From positions 1 to 14,209 of the forward strand of contig JANXLW010000352.1 of NCBI GenBank assembly GCA_025354965.1: DNA of 14,209 nt, read 5' to 3'. The stretch comes from Betaproteobacteria bacterium (GTDB lineage Bacteria > Pseudomonadota > Gammaproteobacteria > Burkholderiales > Burkholderiaceae_C). The translations under genes were made by a program, and so were the position numbers. The notes under the pieces were generated by a model, which was given only the letters and a program-made list of their open reading frames with translations, was not told where the DNA came from and searched no databases. This document shows positions 7,368 through 14,065 of the stretch, piece after piece (positions within the stretch are counted from its first letter, which is position 1; every line of letters starts with the position of its first letter).

Positions 7368-8419
7368 TGACCGGACAATGTAACCGCATCAGCCTGTGGG
7401 GACGGCACGATACTGCCCAACAAAGGCGCAGCATGGGCAATCCGGACCTGAACGCGGTCGAGCAGATTGTGTCTGGCGGCATCATACGCGCGCGCCAAAG
7501 CGTAGCCAAACGCCACTTCGTCCGCTGACCCATGACTCTTGAATACCAGACCACGCAAACCCAACAAGGCCCCACCGTTATAGCGGCGATGGTCCATTCG
7601 CTTTTTAAGCGCAGATATCATCGGATAAGCTGCAATTGCGGCTAATTTTGTGAAAATATTGCGGGAAAATTCCATCTTCAGAAAGTCGACAATCATCGTC
7701 GCCAGACCCTCACTGGCTTTCAACGCCACATTGCCAACAAATCCGTCACACACAACGATGTCGGCAGTTCCTTTGAAAATATCGTTTCCCTCGACATTGC
7801 CAAAAAAATTGAAATCACCGGCTTTAGAAGCAGTTCGTAGCAGTTCCCCGGCTTTTTTGATAACTTCATTGCCTTTAATAGCTTCTTCGCCGATATTGAG
7901 CAAGCCCACCGTGGGATGGTCATTGCCACTCAGAACAGACACCAGGGCTGAGCCCATAATGGCAAACTGCAACAAGTGTTCGGCAGAACAGTCAACGTTT
8001 GCTCCCATGTCAAGCACCGTGGTGGCCTGACCTTTGGCATTGGGAATTTGCCCAGCAATGGCCGGGCGGTCAATGCCATCCAATGTTTTGAGCAAATAGC
8101 GTGAAATAGCCATCAGTGCTGCGGTGTTGCCAGCCGACACGGCCGCTTGAGCGACTCCATCCTTGACCTGTTGAATGGACACCCGCATCGAGGAGTTCTT
8201 CTTTCGGCGCAGCGCCACCTCCAGGGGGTCGTCCATGCCAACAACCTCACTCGCCAAAATGATTATTGCCCGCTGATGTGCAAATGCACTCAAGCTATCT
8301 GGCAACCCGACCAGGAGCAACTGCGCGTCAGGGTGGCTGTCAAGGAAGTGACGGGACGCCGGCAACGTAACACCGGGGCCATGATCGCCTCCCATGCAGT
8401 CAACAGCAATAGTGATCAT
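7364..8419 (-). CDS. plsX: Phosphate acyltransferase PlsX
   Basis: Converts acyl-ACP and phosphate to acyl-phosphate, the donor PlsY uses to acylate glycerol-3-phosphate in phospholipid synthesis. It is a peripheral membrane enzyme. The 351-aa product opens with MITIAVDCMGGDHGP, a PlsX signature. It contains SAGNTAALMA, VLDMGANVDC, LLNIGEEAIKGN, FFGNVEGNDIFKG, VCDGFVGNVALKASEG and the near C-terminal GGALLGLRGLVFKSHGSAD segment. All are expected for a full-length enzyme. It is separated from rpmF by 104 nt that hold a terminator-like hairpin, so its expression may depend on readthrough or on its own promoter. The ribosome-binding site is poor. It overlaps fabH by 4 nt. Confidence 0.97.
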   Translation of the reverse strand: MITIAVDCMGGDHGPGVTLPASRHFLDSHPDAQLLLVGLPDSLSAFAHQRAIIILASEVVGMDDPLEVALRRKKNSSMRVSIQQVKDGVAQAAVSAGNTAALMAISRYLLKTLDGIDRPAIAGQIPNAKGQATTVLDMGANVDCSAEHLLQFAIMGSALVSVLSGNDHPTVGLLNIGEEAIKGNEVIKKAGELLRTASKAGDFNFFGNVEGNDIFKGTADIVVCDGFVGNVALKASEGLATMIVDFLKMEFSRNIFTKLAAIAAYPMISALKKRMDHRRYNGGALLGLRGLVFKSHGSADEVAFGYALARAYDAARHNLLDRVQVRIAHAAPLLGSIVPSPQADAVTLSGQ

Positions 8420-8461
8420 GGCAAGCTAGTCCATCAGAAACGGCAACCAAATACCAGGAGC

Positions 8462-8507
8462 AATAAAACAAAGGCCCGAGGCCACACACATAGCAGCCTC
8501 AGGCCTT
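8462..8507 (-). terminator. Terminator-like hairpin between rpmF and plsX
   Basis: Read on the minus strand, AAGGCCTGAGGC (8507-8496) pairs with GCCTCGGGCCTT (8482-8471) around a 13-nt loop. It is followed at once by TGTTTTATTG. All 12 positions pair in that RNA, with one G-U wobble; in the plus-strand RNA the same position would be a C-A mismatch, so the minus orientation is favoured. The shape fits an intrinsic terminator, but the T-tract is broken by a G and an A, which suggests partial termination within the operon. Confidence 0.65.
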
Positions 8508-8523
8508 GGTCCGGCGAAAATTA

Positions 8524-8706
8524 TCAGGCTTCAGACTTGGTCTTGACCACTTTGCGGCCACGGTAAAAACCTGTCGGACTGATATGGTGACGCAGATGAA
8601 TTTCACCGGTTGTTGATTCAACGGCTATGCCCGGCGCCACCAAGGCATTATGCGAACGGTGCATGCCGCGCTTTGACGGTGATTTTTTATTTTGTTGGAC
8701 AGCCAT
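8524..8706 (-). CDS. rpmF: 50S ribosomal protein L32
   Basis: Small basic protein of the large ribosomal subunit. The 60-aa product starts MAVQQNKKSPSKRGMHRSHN, the conserved L32 N-terminus, and ends in a basic HHISPTGFYRGRKVVK segment. It has no cysteines, so it is the form without a zinc ribbon, normal for proteobacteria. The ribosome-binding site AAGGAG (8713-8718) is the strongest in the window, 6 nt before the ATG. A hairpin sits directly upstream of it. The yceD-rpmF-plsX order matches E. coli, where L32 and lipid genes are co-transcribed. Confidence 0.98.
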   Translation of the reverse strand: MAVQQNKKSPSKRGMHRSHNALVAPGIAVESTTGEIHLRHHISPTGFYRGRKVVKTKSEA

Positions 8707-8723
8707 GATCGGCTCCTTGGCGT

Positions 8724-8748
8724 ATATGTTGCGACGGCCGCAACATAC
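8724..8748 (-). other. Hairpin in the rpmF 5' leader, next to the ribosome-binding site
   Basis: TATGTTGCG (8725-8733) and CGCAACATA (8739-8747) form a perfect 9-bp stem with a 5-nt loop. In the minus-strand RNA a tenth G-U pair joins 8748 and 8724. The stem ends about 6 nt before the rpmF ribosome-binding site. No T-run follows, so it is unlikely to be a terminator. It could control rpmF translation or mark an RNase cut between yceD and rpmF. The rest of the 108-nt spacer shows nothing clear. Confidence 0.5.
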
Positions 8749-8814
8749 TGGGTTAGTAAAAGACGCAGCTTCTCAGCCAGCGCGAAGCCGGTGATTATAG
8801 CGCACCATGACGCC

Positions 8815-9363
8815 CTAAGTGGTTTTGTGTGTGTGCAGCTTGCCCAGCACAGCAAATGGATTGCTCTTTTTTTCTCCGACTGTATCGAAACCAGGGTCCG
8901 CCACCGCCAGTTTAACGTCCACTGGACACGTTTCGTGGCGGGCAACTACTGGCAACGCCAACAGTACCTCATCTTCGATCAAATCCAATAATTTGAATTC
9001 CGGACTGAAGACCAAAATATCTTCCTCGGCATTCTCATCCTGCTCTAGCGCCACCTGCTCGCTTTGAACAAACCGAAAAGACCTGTTCACCGCCACATTG
9101 ATGTGCACCGGTCCCATGCAACGCTGACAGGTCAAAGGCAAACTCGTGTCAACCGTCAAATGGAGCCAGACTTGCTCTGCACCCGCTTGGTCGAATCGCA
9201 GTTCGCCGAGGGCCGACCAATTCAGCGCGCGATCGGCGCCGAGCCCCGACGTTTCGCTTGCCAGCCGCTCAAATGCAGAAAGAAATTCATGTCCAATGAG
9301 CGTCTTGCCACCCTGAGCGAGTAACTTGACATCCAGATGGTCGAGCGGTGAATCGTGTTTCAT
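8815..9363 (-). CDS. yceD: YceD (DUF177) large-subunit rRNA accumulation protein
   Basis: DUF177 protein whose E. coli member affects 23S rRNA levels; the biochemical role is not established. The 182-aa product has the family features: a central LPLTCQRCMGP with the Cys79-x-x-Cys82 pair, an acidic middle (LEQDENAEEDILVF), the motif LDLIEDEVLLALPVVARH and a third Cys at 146 in ETCPVDV. Its C-terminal NPFAVLGKL is also typical. It is the first gene of the minus-strand yceD-rpmF-plsX-fab run and is divergent from maf, with only 25 bp between the two start codons. Promoters for each gene must therefore overlap the other's coding start. A weak pair, TTCTGA-16-TACACT, ends 6 nt before the ATG but is not convincing. 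Confidence 0.93.
   Translation of the reverse strand: MKHDSPLDHLDVKLLAQGGKTLIGHEFLSAFERLASETSGLGADRALNWSALGELRFDQAGAEQVWLHLTVDTSLPLTCQRCMGPVHINVAVNRSFRFVQSEQVALEQDENAEEDILVFSPEFKLLDLIEDEVLLALPVVARHETCPVDVKLAVADPGFDTVGEKKSNPFAVLGKLHTHKTT
9326..9353 (+). promoter_or_regulatory. Candidate maf promoter inside the 5' end of yceD
   Basis: TTGACA (9326-9331) is an exact -35 consensus on the plus strand. A 16-bp spacer leads to GTGAAT (9348-9353), which keeps only the last three -10 bases. The start would be near 9360, leaving a leader of about 28 nt before the maf ATG. The position, inside yceD, is what the 25-bp divergent spacer would require. Confidence 0.35.
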
Positions 9364-9388
9364 GGCCGCAGTGTAAGAGAATCACACC

Positions 9389-9982
9389 ATGTCAGAAACC
9401 ACTCGCCGAAAACTCATCCTGGGTTCCACCTCACCCTATCGCCGCCAACTGCTGGAGCGCCTGCGCATCGCGTTTGAAGTCGTGGCACCCGAAGTCGATG
9501 AAACACCCTGGCCATCGGAGACGCCGAAGCAGACAGCCTGCCGACTGGCCATGGCCAAAGCCAGGGCTGTGGCCACGCGATTTCCGGCTTATGTAGTCAT
9601 CGGATCAGACCAAGTGGCAGAACTGGACGGCCAAGCCCTCGGTAAGCCAGGCAACCATGCTCGTGCCCTATCCCAGCTACAACAAATGCGCGGTAAAGCC
9701 GTGACTTTCCAGACTGCCGTGGCGGTTGTATGCCAGGAGACCGGGTTCGCACAGGTGGACCTGGCCCAGGTCAAGGTGAAGTTTCGCGAGTTCTCCGACG
9801 CTGAAATCGAGACTTACCTGCAGTTGGAGCAGCCTTACGACTGCGCCGGTAGCGCGAAGAGCGAGGGTTTGGGTATTGCATTGCTGGAGTCAATTGACAA
9901 CGACGACCCATCCGCATTGATTGGTTTGCCCCTGATCCGTACTTGCCGGATGATTCGGGCCGCCGGCATCAAGGTCCTATAG
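9389..9982 (+). CDS. yceF: Maf-family nucleotide pyrophosphatase, YceF type
   Basis: House-cleaning enzyme of the Maf family; the E. coli YceF branch hydrolyses m7GTP to its monophosphate. The 197-aa product starts with the Maf motif LILGSTSPYRRQLLERL and continues with VVAPEVDETPWPSETP and the catalytic-region VVIGSDQVAELDG (Asp74). It has the YceF-like ending PYDCAGSAKSEGLGIALLE, then DDPSALIGLPLIRTC. These YceF-specific segments and the location beside yceD-rpmF, as in E. coli, favour YceF over the dTTP/UTP-acting YhdE branch. The start ATG has a purine-rich AAGAGA upstream. The stop is 2 nt before the next ATG, so the two plus-strand genes form an operon. Confidence 0.93.
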   Translation: MSETTRRKLILGSTSPYRRQLLERLRIAFEVVAPEVDETPWPSETPKQTACRLAMAKARAVATRFPAYVVIGSDQVAELDGQALGKPGNHARALSQLQQMRGKAVTFQTAVAVVCQETGFAQVDLAQVKVKFREFSDAEIETYLQLEQPYDCAGSAKSEGLGIALLESIDNDDPSALIGLPLIRTCRMIRAAGIKVL

Positions 9983-9984
9983 CC

Positions 9985-10773
9985 ATGACAACAGCACCGG
10001 AAAACGCTGACCTGGTCAATAAAGGCAAACTCTTTTTAGTTCCAGCGCCGCTGGATTTCGGCTGCGACAGCGAAATGGACCTGCAAAACACCATGCCTTG
10101 GGGCACCTTGACTGTCGCATCGAAACTGCAATACTGGATTTGTGAAAACTCAAAATCAACTCGCGCCTACTTAAAACGCGTCAATGAAATAGTCCCGTTG
10201 ACAGGCCCGCTGCAATCCCTGAACATTCAGGAATTGCCGCGCGAAGTGCATAAAAAAGGCGACCACAACGGCAACTTTGATGCGCGCCCCCTGCTATCTG
10301 CCGCGCTGGACGGACATGACGTCGGGTTGGTCAGCGAAGCCGGTATGCCCGCAGTGGCAGATCCAGGCTCGTCGGTGGTACGCGCTGCCCACGATATGGG
10401 AATTGAAGTGGTGCCGTTGACCGGTCCAGTGTCAATTTTGCTGGCACTGGCCGCCAGCGGACTCAATGGCCAGAATTTCGCATTTGCTGGATATCTGCCG
10501 CAAGACGCTGGCCAACGCAGCCAGCGCATCCGGGAACTGGAGTCACTGGCTCTGAAAACCGGCCAAACCCAACTCTTCATCGAAACGCCTTATCGCAACG
10601 CAGTCATGCTGCAAACACTGCTGCAAACACTTGAACACAATACCCGACTAGCCATTTCGAGTGGATTGACCCTCCAGCGTGGCTTCAGTTACAGCGATAC
10701 TGTTAAAAACTGGCGGAAAAAGACTTCTCCGCTGGACAATTCAACCCCTGCGGTGTTTGCCGTGGGTCGCTAA
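9985..10773 (+). CDS. RsmI-like SAM-dependent methyltransferase, uncharacterised subgroup
   Basis: The 262-aa protein belongs to the tetrapyrrole-methylase fold that includes RsmI, the 16S rRNA C1402 2'-O-methyltransferase. The SAM-site signature GLVSEAGMPAVADPG is at residues 114-128, followed by VVPLTGPVSILLALAASGL, FAFAGYLPQDAGQRSQRI and LFIETPYRNAVML. It differs from true RsmI. The N-terminus reads LFLVPAPLDFG instead of the family's ATPIGNLGD, a Trp/Asn-rich segment with ENSKSTRAYLKRV follows, and the extra C-terminal region is absent. I infer a paralogue with its own, unknown substrate. ATG 9985 is chosen over an in-frame TTG at 9943 that would overlap maf by 40 nt. The gene is convergent with sppA, 18 bp apart, with no terminator hairpin seen between them. 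Confidence 0.85.
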   Translation: MTTAPENADLVNKGKLFLVPAPLDFGCDSEMDLQNTMPWGTLTVASKLQYWICENSKSTRAYLKRVNEIVPLTGPLQSLNIQELPREVHKKGDHNGNFDARPLLSAALDGHDVGLVSEAGMPAVADPGSSVVRAAHDMGIEVVPLTGPVSILLALAASGLNGQNFAFAGYLPQDAGQRSQRIRELESLALKTGQTQLFIETPYRNAVMLQTLLQTLEHNTRLAISSGLTLQRGFSYSDTVKNWRKKTSPLDNSTPAVFAVGR

Positions 10774-10791
10774 TACTTAGGTCCGCCGATA

Positions 10792-11823
10792 TCACCTGAC
10801 TGCAGGTATCGACTTAAGGGCATGCACAGCACCTTCACCGATAGAAGCGCCAAAACGCTTGACCAATCGCTCAGCCACATTTTCCCGACGTGTGTAGTCA
10901 ATGATTTCTTCAGCCTTGACAACCTCTCGAGCCACGAAGTCCAGATTACCCAGTTGGTCAGCCAGTCCAAACTCGATGGCCTGCTGACCACTCCAGAACA
11001 AGCCACTAAAGGTCTCTGGAGTCTCCTTCAATCGAGTGCCACGACCGGCCTTGACCGCATCGATAAACTGCTTGTGAATCTGATCGAGCATCGTTTGCGC
11101 AAAAGCGCGTTGCCGTTCGGTTTGCGGGCTGAATGGATCCAGGAAGCCCTTGTTCTCACCGGCCGTCATGAGGCGACGTTCGACACCCAATTTTTCCATC
11201 AAACCAGTAAAGCCAAAACCATCCATCAGTACGCCGATACTGCCCACAATGCTGGCCTTGTCGACAAAAATCTTGTCAGCAGCGACCGCAATATAGTAGG
11301 CGGCAGAAGCACAGGACTCTTCCACAACCGCATAAACGGGCTTTTTATGCTTGGTCTTGAGACGTTTGATCTCGTCGTTAATAATACCGGCCTGCACCGG
11401 GCTGCCGCCGGGGGAATTGATCAAAAGCACCACCGCCTGAGCTCCATCGTCTTCAAACGCACCCCGCAAAGCGGCGACTATCAGTTCTGCGCTGGCGTCA
11501 GCTCCGGACGCAATTTCGCCCTTGATCTCGACTACCGCGGTGTGCGGTGTTGACGCGTCCCTGGACGCCCCAGTTCGACCTATCACAGCCCACGCCAAGA
11601 GAATAAAAAATGCCAGCCAAGCCAGGCGCACAAAAGTACGCCAGCGGCGTGCCAGCCTCTGTTCGGTCAACGACGCAAAAACCAGTTGTTCCAACGTTGC
11701 ACGCTCCCAGCCTGAGCCTTCATTTGGAATTCCATTCGTTGAAGACTGCTTTTTTTGTACCTCAGACTGGCTAGTTGTGTCCGATGGGTCAGGTGTTTTC
11801 TGGGGGATTTGGGAATCGGTCAT
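10792..11823 (-). CDS. sppA: Signal peptide peptidase SppA, short (S49) form
   Basis: Membrane-anchored serine protease that degrades leftover signal peptides and membrane-embedded fragments. The 343-aa product has a hydrophilic Ser/Gln/Pro-rich N-terminus of about 60 residues, then one transmembrane helix (about 64-82). The S49 domain follows with VVLLINSPGGSPVQAG, the nucleophile Ser173 in ESCASAAYYIAVAADKI and a likely catalytic Lys225 in AGENKGFLDPF. The Ser-Lys spacing of 52 equals that of B. subtilis SppA. It is a single-domain enzyme, about half the size of E. coli SppA, so it probably acts as an oligomer. The start lies 1 nt after the Rieske gene stop, indicating a shared operon. Confidence 0.93.
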   Translation of the reverse strand: MTDSQIPQKTPDPSDTTSQSEVQKKQSSTNGIPNEGSGWERATLEQLVFASLTEQRLARRWRTFVRLAWLAFFILLAWAVIGRTGASRDASTPHTAVVEIKGEIASGADASAELIVAALRGAFEDDGAQAVVLLINSPGGSPVQAGIINDEIKRLKTKHKKPVYAVVEESCASAAYYIAVAADKIFVDKASIVGSIGVLMDGFGFTGLMEKLGVERRLMTAGENKGFLDPFSPQTERQRAFAQTMLDQIHKQFIDAVKAGRGTRLKETPETFSGLFWSGQQAIEFGLADQLGNLDFVAREVVKAEEIIDYTRRENVAERLVKRFGASIGEGAVHALKSIPAVR

Positions 11824-11824
11824 T

Positions 11825-12214
11825 TCAAAACTCTAATGGCTTCAGATTGTGGGAAGTATGCCAGTGCACGACACCATCCCGTTCGCAAAGGTCAATCTTG
11901 ATCAGGCCGCCGCTACACGGTCCGCCTCGGCAGGCACCAGTGTCTGGCTGGTAAATGGCGCCATGCGTGGCGCATATCAACAAGTGGCCGGTACTGTCAA
12001 AAAATCGGTTGGGCTGGTAATCCATCTCCATCGCCACATGGGCACAACGGTTCAGATAGGCGTGCGCCTGATCTTGGTAACGGACGGCAAAGGCACGGCA
12101 GGTTCGACCGCAATAGATCACGTCAAAAGAAACTGCTTCGTCACTGTTGACGAGATCAGCCGAGTTGCAAAGGAAAACTTTCTGCCTCAAAGCGGGCTCA
12201 GAACTTTCATGCAT
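11825..12214 (-). CDS. Single-domain Rieske [2Fe-2S] protein
   Basis: The 129-aa product has both Rieske cluster motifs: C-x-H at Cys57/His59 (NRCAHVAMEMDY) and C-x-x-H at Cys81/His84 (LLICATHGAIYQPDTGACRGGPC). There is no signal peptide, transmembrane helix or second catalytic domain. It is therefore a soluble ferredoxin-like Rieske protein rather than a cytochrome bc1 subunit or an oxygenase alpha subunit. The electron partner is unknown. I start at ATG 12214, which overlaps the phosphatase stop by 8 nt (ATGCATGA); the open frame extends 15 codons further upstream. The gene is tightly packed between a phosphatase and sppA, a location that by itself does not suggest a redox pathway. Confidence 0.88.
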   Translation of the reverse strand: MHESSEPALRQKVFLCNSADLVNSDEAVSFDVIYCGRTCRAFAVRYQDQAHAYLNRCAHVAMEMDYQPNRFFDSTGHLLICATHGAIYQPDTGACRGGPCSGGLIKIDLCERDGVVHWHTSHNLKPLEF

Positions 12215-12893
12215 TGGCAAGCAACCATTTGTGCAACTCGCTGACTGAATGTGCCACAAAGCGCGGATTCAGAACACCAAACGAGTCGGGTTCATGTGCG
12301 CCATAGCTCACGGCCACACTCGGGCATCCGGCATTCAGCGCCATTTGCAAGTCATGCGTGGTATCGCCGATCATGAGGGTGCGCTCCGGCTTGACGCCAA
12401 ATTCAGACATCAATTCTTGCAGCATGCGCGGGTGCGGCTTGCTTGCTGTTTCGTCTGCCGTGCGCGACCCATTGAACATACCCTTGAGCTCTACTGTCTG
12501 CAACGCGTCGTTCAGTCCAAGTCGGGTTTTGCCAGTGGCAACGGTCAACCAGTGCTGGCGCGATTTCAAATCAGTCAGCATGGGTAGCACGCCGGCAAAT
12601 AAGTTGATGTCATTTTGGCGGGCGAGGTAGTGATAGCGATAGCGGGCACCGAGTTCGGGATATTTATCCTTCGGCACGTCTGGCGCAGCATGGGCCAACG
12701 CCTGCATCAAACCCAAGCCAATGACGTAGGAAGCATCCCGGTCACTCGGCACCACGCCGCCCACATCGCGTACCGCGTACTGGATGCAACGAGCGATGAT
12801 GGATGTTGAGTCAAAAAGTGTCCCGTCCCAATCAAAAGCAATCAAGTCAAACAGTCGGGGCCGACAATTTTCAGGGATGGGCGGGTGTTGCAT
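12207..12893 (-). CDS. HAD-superfamily phosphatase, Gph-like
   Basis: A 228-aa haloacid-dehalogenase hydrolase with a cap domain between motifs I and II. Motif I is FDWDGTLFDST with nucleophile Asp21 and acid/base Asp23. Motif II is TVATGKTR with Thr120, motif III Lys152 in ASKPHP, and motif IV MIGDTTHD with Asp177 and Asp181. The SKPHP and GDTTHDLQMALNAG segments are typical of the phosphoglycolate-phosphatase (Gph) branch, but substrate cannot be assigned from sequence. I start at ATG 12893, which overlaps the end of rluC by 23 nt; the longer frame to 12986 would overlap rluC further. In this position it is often named an HAD-IA hydrolase. Confidence 0.9.
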   Translation of the reverse strand: MQHPPIPENCRPRLFDLIAFDWDGTLFDSTSIIARCIQYAVRDVGGVVPSDRDASYVIGLGLMQALAHAAPDVPKDKYPELGARYRYHYLARQNDINLFAGVLPMLTDLKSRQHWLTVATGKTRLGLNDALQTVELKGMFNGSRTADETASKPHPRMLQELMSEFGVKPERTLMIGDTTHDLQMALNAGCPSVAVSYGAHEPDSFGVLNPRFVAHSVSELHKWLLANA

Positions 12894-13911
12894 GAGTCGC
12901 AAACGCTTCAAGTTCGTCAGGTAAATTAGCCAGCAACTCGATACGCTCACCACTGACGGGGTGATTGAACTGCAGGCGCCATGCATGTAAATACATTCGC
13001 CTGAGGGCGGGCAATTTCCCGGGGCGCAGCAGAGCCTTGTTCAAATCAAAGTCGCCGTATTTGTCGTCGCCCAAAATGGGGTGACCTTCACTGGCGAGAT
13101 GGACTCGAATCTGGTGTGTGCGTCCGGTCTTGATGGTCACTTCCAGCAACGTAAATTCGATTGCCTTGGAGCTTCGGACTTTCACCAGGGTGACCGATGG
13201 CATACCATTTGGGTCGTCCCTGGAAACCACTTTGACGCGGCGCTCACCGGCACCTTCGCTACCATCTTTGCTTTCCAGCAAATACTTGTGCAGCGGCTTG
13301 TCCAGGACTTTTTTATTGACGGGCCAACGCCCCGTTACCATGGCCAGGTAAGTCTTGCCAGTTTCGCGCTCGCGAAACTGGTCTTGCAAACTCGTCAAGG
13401 CACTCCTCTTTTTGGCTATCAGCAAAATCCCGCTGGTGTCTCGGTCCAACCGGTGTACCAGTTCCAGAAATTTGGCTTGGGGCCGTGCCATGCGCAATTG
13501 CTCTATCACGCCAAAGCTCACGCCGGAACCACCATGAACCGCCAAGCCGGCTGGCTTGTCAATCGCCAGCAAATGGTCATCTTCAAACAAAATTACAAAC
13601 TCGCGCGCCGCATTGCCATGCGCCACACTGTCTGTCATGGCCTGCGACTTGTCAGCCGCACGCCCGGACATCCGCACCGGGGGCAGACGTACCTGATCAC
13701 CGCTCACCAAACGTGCATCAACCGACGCCCGAGCTTTGTTAACTCTAACCTCACCGCTGCGGATGATTCTGTAGACATGCGTTTTTGGCACCCCTTTCAG
13801 GTGACGCAGCAGGAAATTGTCCAGGCGCTGACCCGCGCAGTCTTCATCAATGAGCAGCGTTTTGACCTGCGGCACCTGCGAGGCGAGATTGCCCTCTATA
13901 ATGTGTTTCAC
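12871..13911 (-). CDS. rluC: 23S rRNA pseudouridine synthase RluC
   Basis: RluC converts uridines 955, 2504 and 2580 (E. coli numbering) of 23S rRNA to pseudouridine. The 346-aa product has an N-terminal S4 RNA-binding domain (about residues 27-80, with QRLDNFLLRHLKGVPKTHV). The RluA-type catalytic domain follows, with catalytic Asp156 in LVHRLDRDTSGILL, LLAIDKPAGLAVHGG upstream, and the KTGRTHQIRVHLA and HPILGDDKYGD motifs. The listed start is GTG at 13911. An alternative GTG at 13875 would drop 12 residues without touching a domain. Choice of RluC over RluD rests on the S4 features and the expected neighbourhood with rne, which is divergent from rluC in E. coli. Confidence 0.93.
   Translation of the reverse strand: MKHIIEGNLASQVPQVKTLLIDEDCAGQRLDNFLLRHLKGVPKTHVYRIIRSGEVRVNKARASVDARLVSGDQVRLPPVRMSGRAADKSQAMTDSVAHGNAAREFVILFEDDHLLAIDKPAGLAVHGGSGVSFGVIEQLRMARPQAKFLELVHRLDRDTSGILLIAKKRSALTSLQDQFRERETGKTYLAMVTGRWPVNKKVLDKPLHKYLLESKDGSEGAGERRVKVVSRDDPNGMPSVTLVKVRSSKAIEFTLLEVTIKTGRTHQIRVHLASEGHPILGDDKYGDFDLNKALLRPGKLPALRRMYLHAWRLQFNHPVSGERIELLANLPDELEAFATHATPAHP
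13897..13902 (+). promoter_or_regulatory. Exact TATAAT on the plus strand at the start of rluC
   Basis: A perfect sigma-70 -10 hexamer pointing right, at the fifth codon of rluC. It could serve a divergent transcript such as rne. No -35 box lies at 16-18 bp, and there is no extended -10 TG, so the evidence is weak. Confidence 0.25.
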
Positions 13912-13956
13912 TAGGGAAGCGCTGTAAGTGGTTGATTTAACGACTAGTTAAAACAT

Positions 13957-13980
13957 AGTTTAGGTGAAGTTTAGTTCACC
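13957..13980. repeat. Overlapping direct and inverted repeats upstream of rluC
   Basis: AGTTTAG occurs twice (13957-13963 and 13968-13974) with an 11-bp period, one turn of DNA. Within it GGTGAA (13963-13968) and TTCACC (13975-13980) form a perfect 6-bp inverted repeat with a 6-bp centre. A nearby pair, TTAAC (13937-13941) and GTTAA (13947-13951), adds to the symmetry. The location between divergent genes would suit a protein-binding site. Confidence 0.35.
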
Positions 13981-14036
13981 CACCATCGCCAGCCACTCTA
14001 GTAAGTCGATGTCACCGATTACCGATGCACGCAAAA

Positions 14037-14065
14037 CGCAGGCCAGATGCTTGCGTTGGCCTGCG
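14037..14065 (+). other. Stem-loop in the putative rne leader
   Basis: CGCAGGCCA (14037-14045) and TGGCCTGCG (14057-14065) form a perfect, GC-rich 9-bp stem with an 11-nt loop. On the plus strand it is followed by AAGTAAACGG, not a T-tract, so it is not a rightward terminator. If this is the rne leader, it is the most obvious candidate for a structural element recognised by RNase E. Confidence 0.5.

Noticed and set aside
9943..9984. In-frame TTG start 14 codons upstream of the methyltransferase ATG
   Set aside because: It would overlap maf by 40 nt, while ATG 9985 sits 2 nt after the maf stop, a normal coupled junction.
10822..11553. A 243-codon open frame on the plus strand
   Set aside because: It is antisense to sppA, including its catalytic region, and shows no family features.
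13862..13902. TTGACC (13862-13867) with TATAAT (13897-13902) as a strong sigma-70 promoter
   Set aside because: The spacer is 29 bp, far beyond the 16-18 bp that sigma-70 uses.
13081..13914. A 277-codon open frame on the plus strand
   Set aside because: It lies almost wholly antisense to rluC, whose domains and catalytic motif are unmistakable; the translation shows no recognisable domain.
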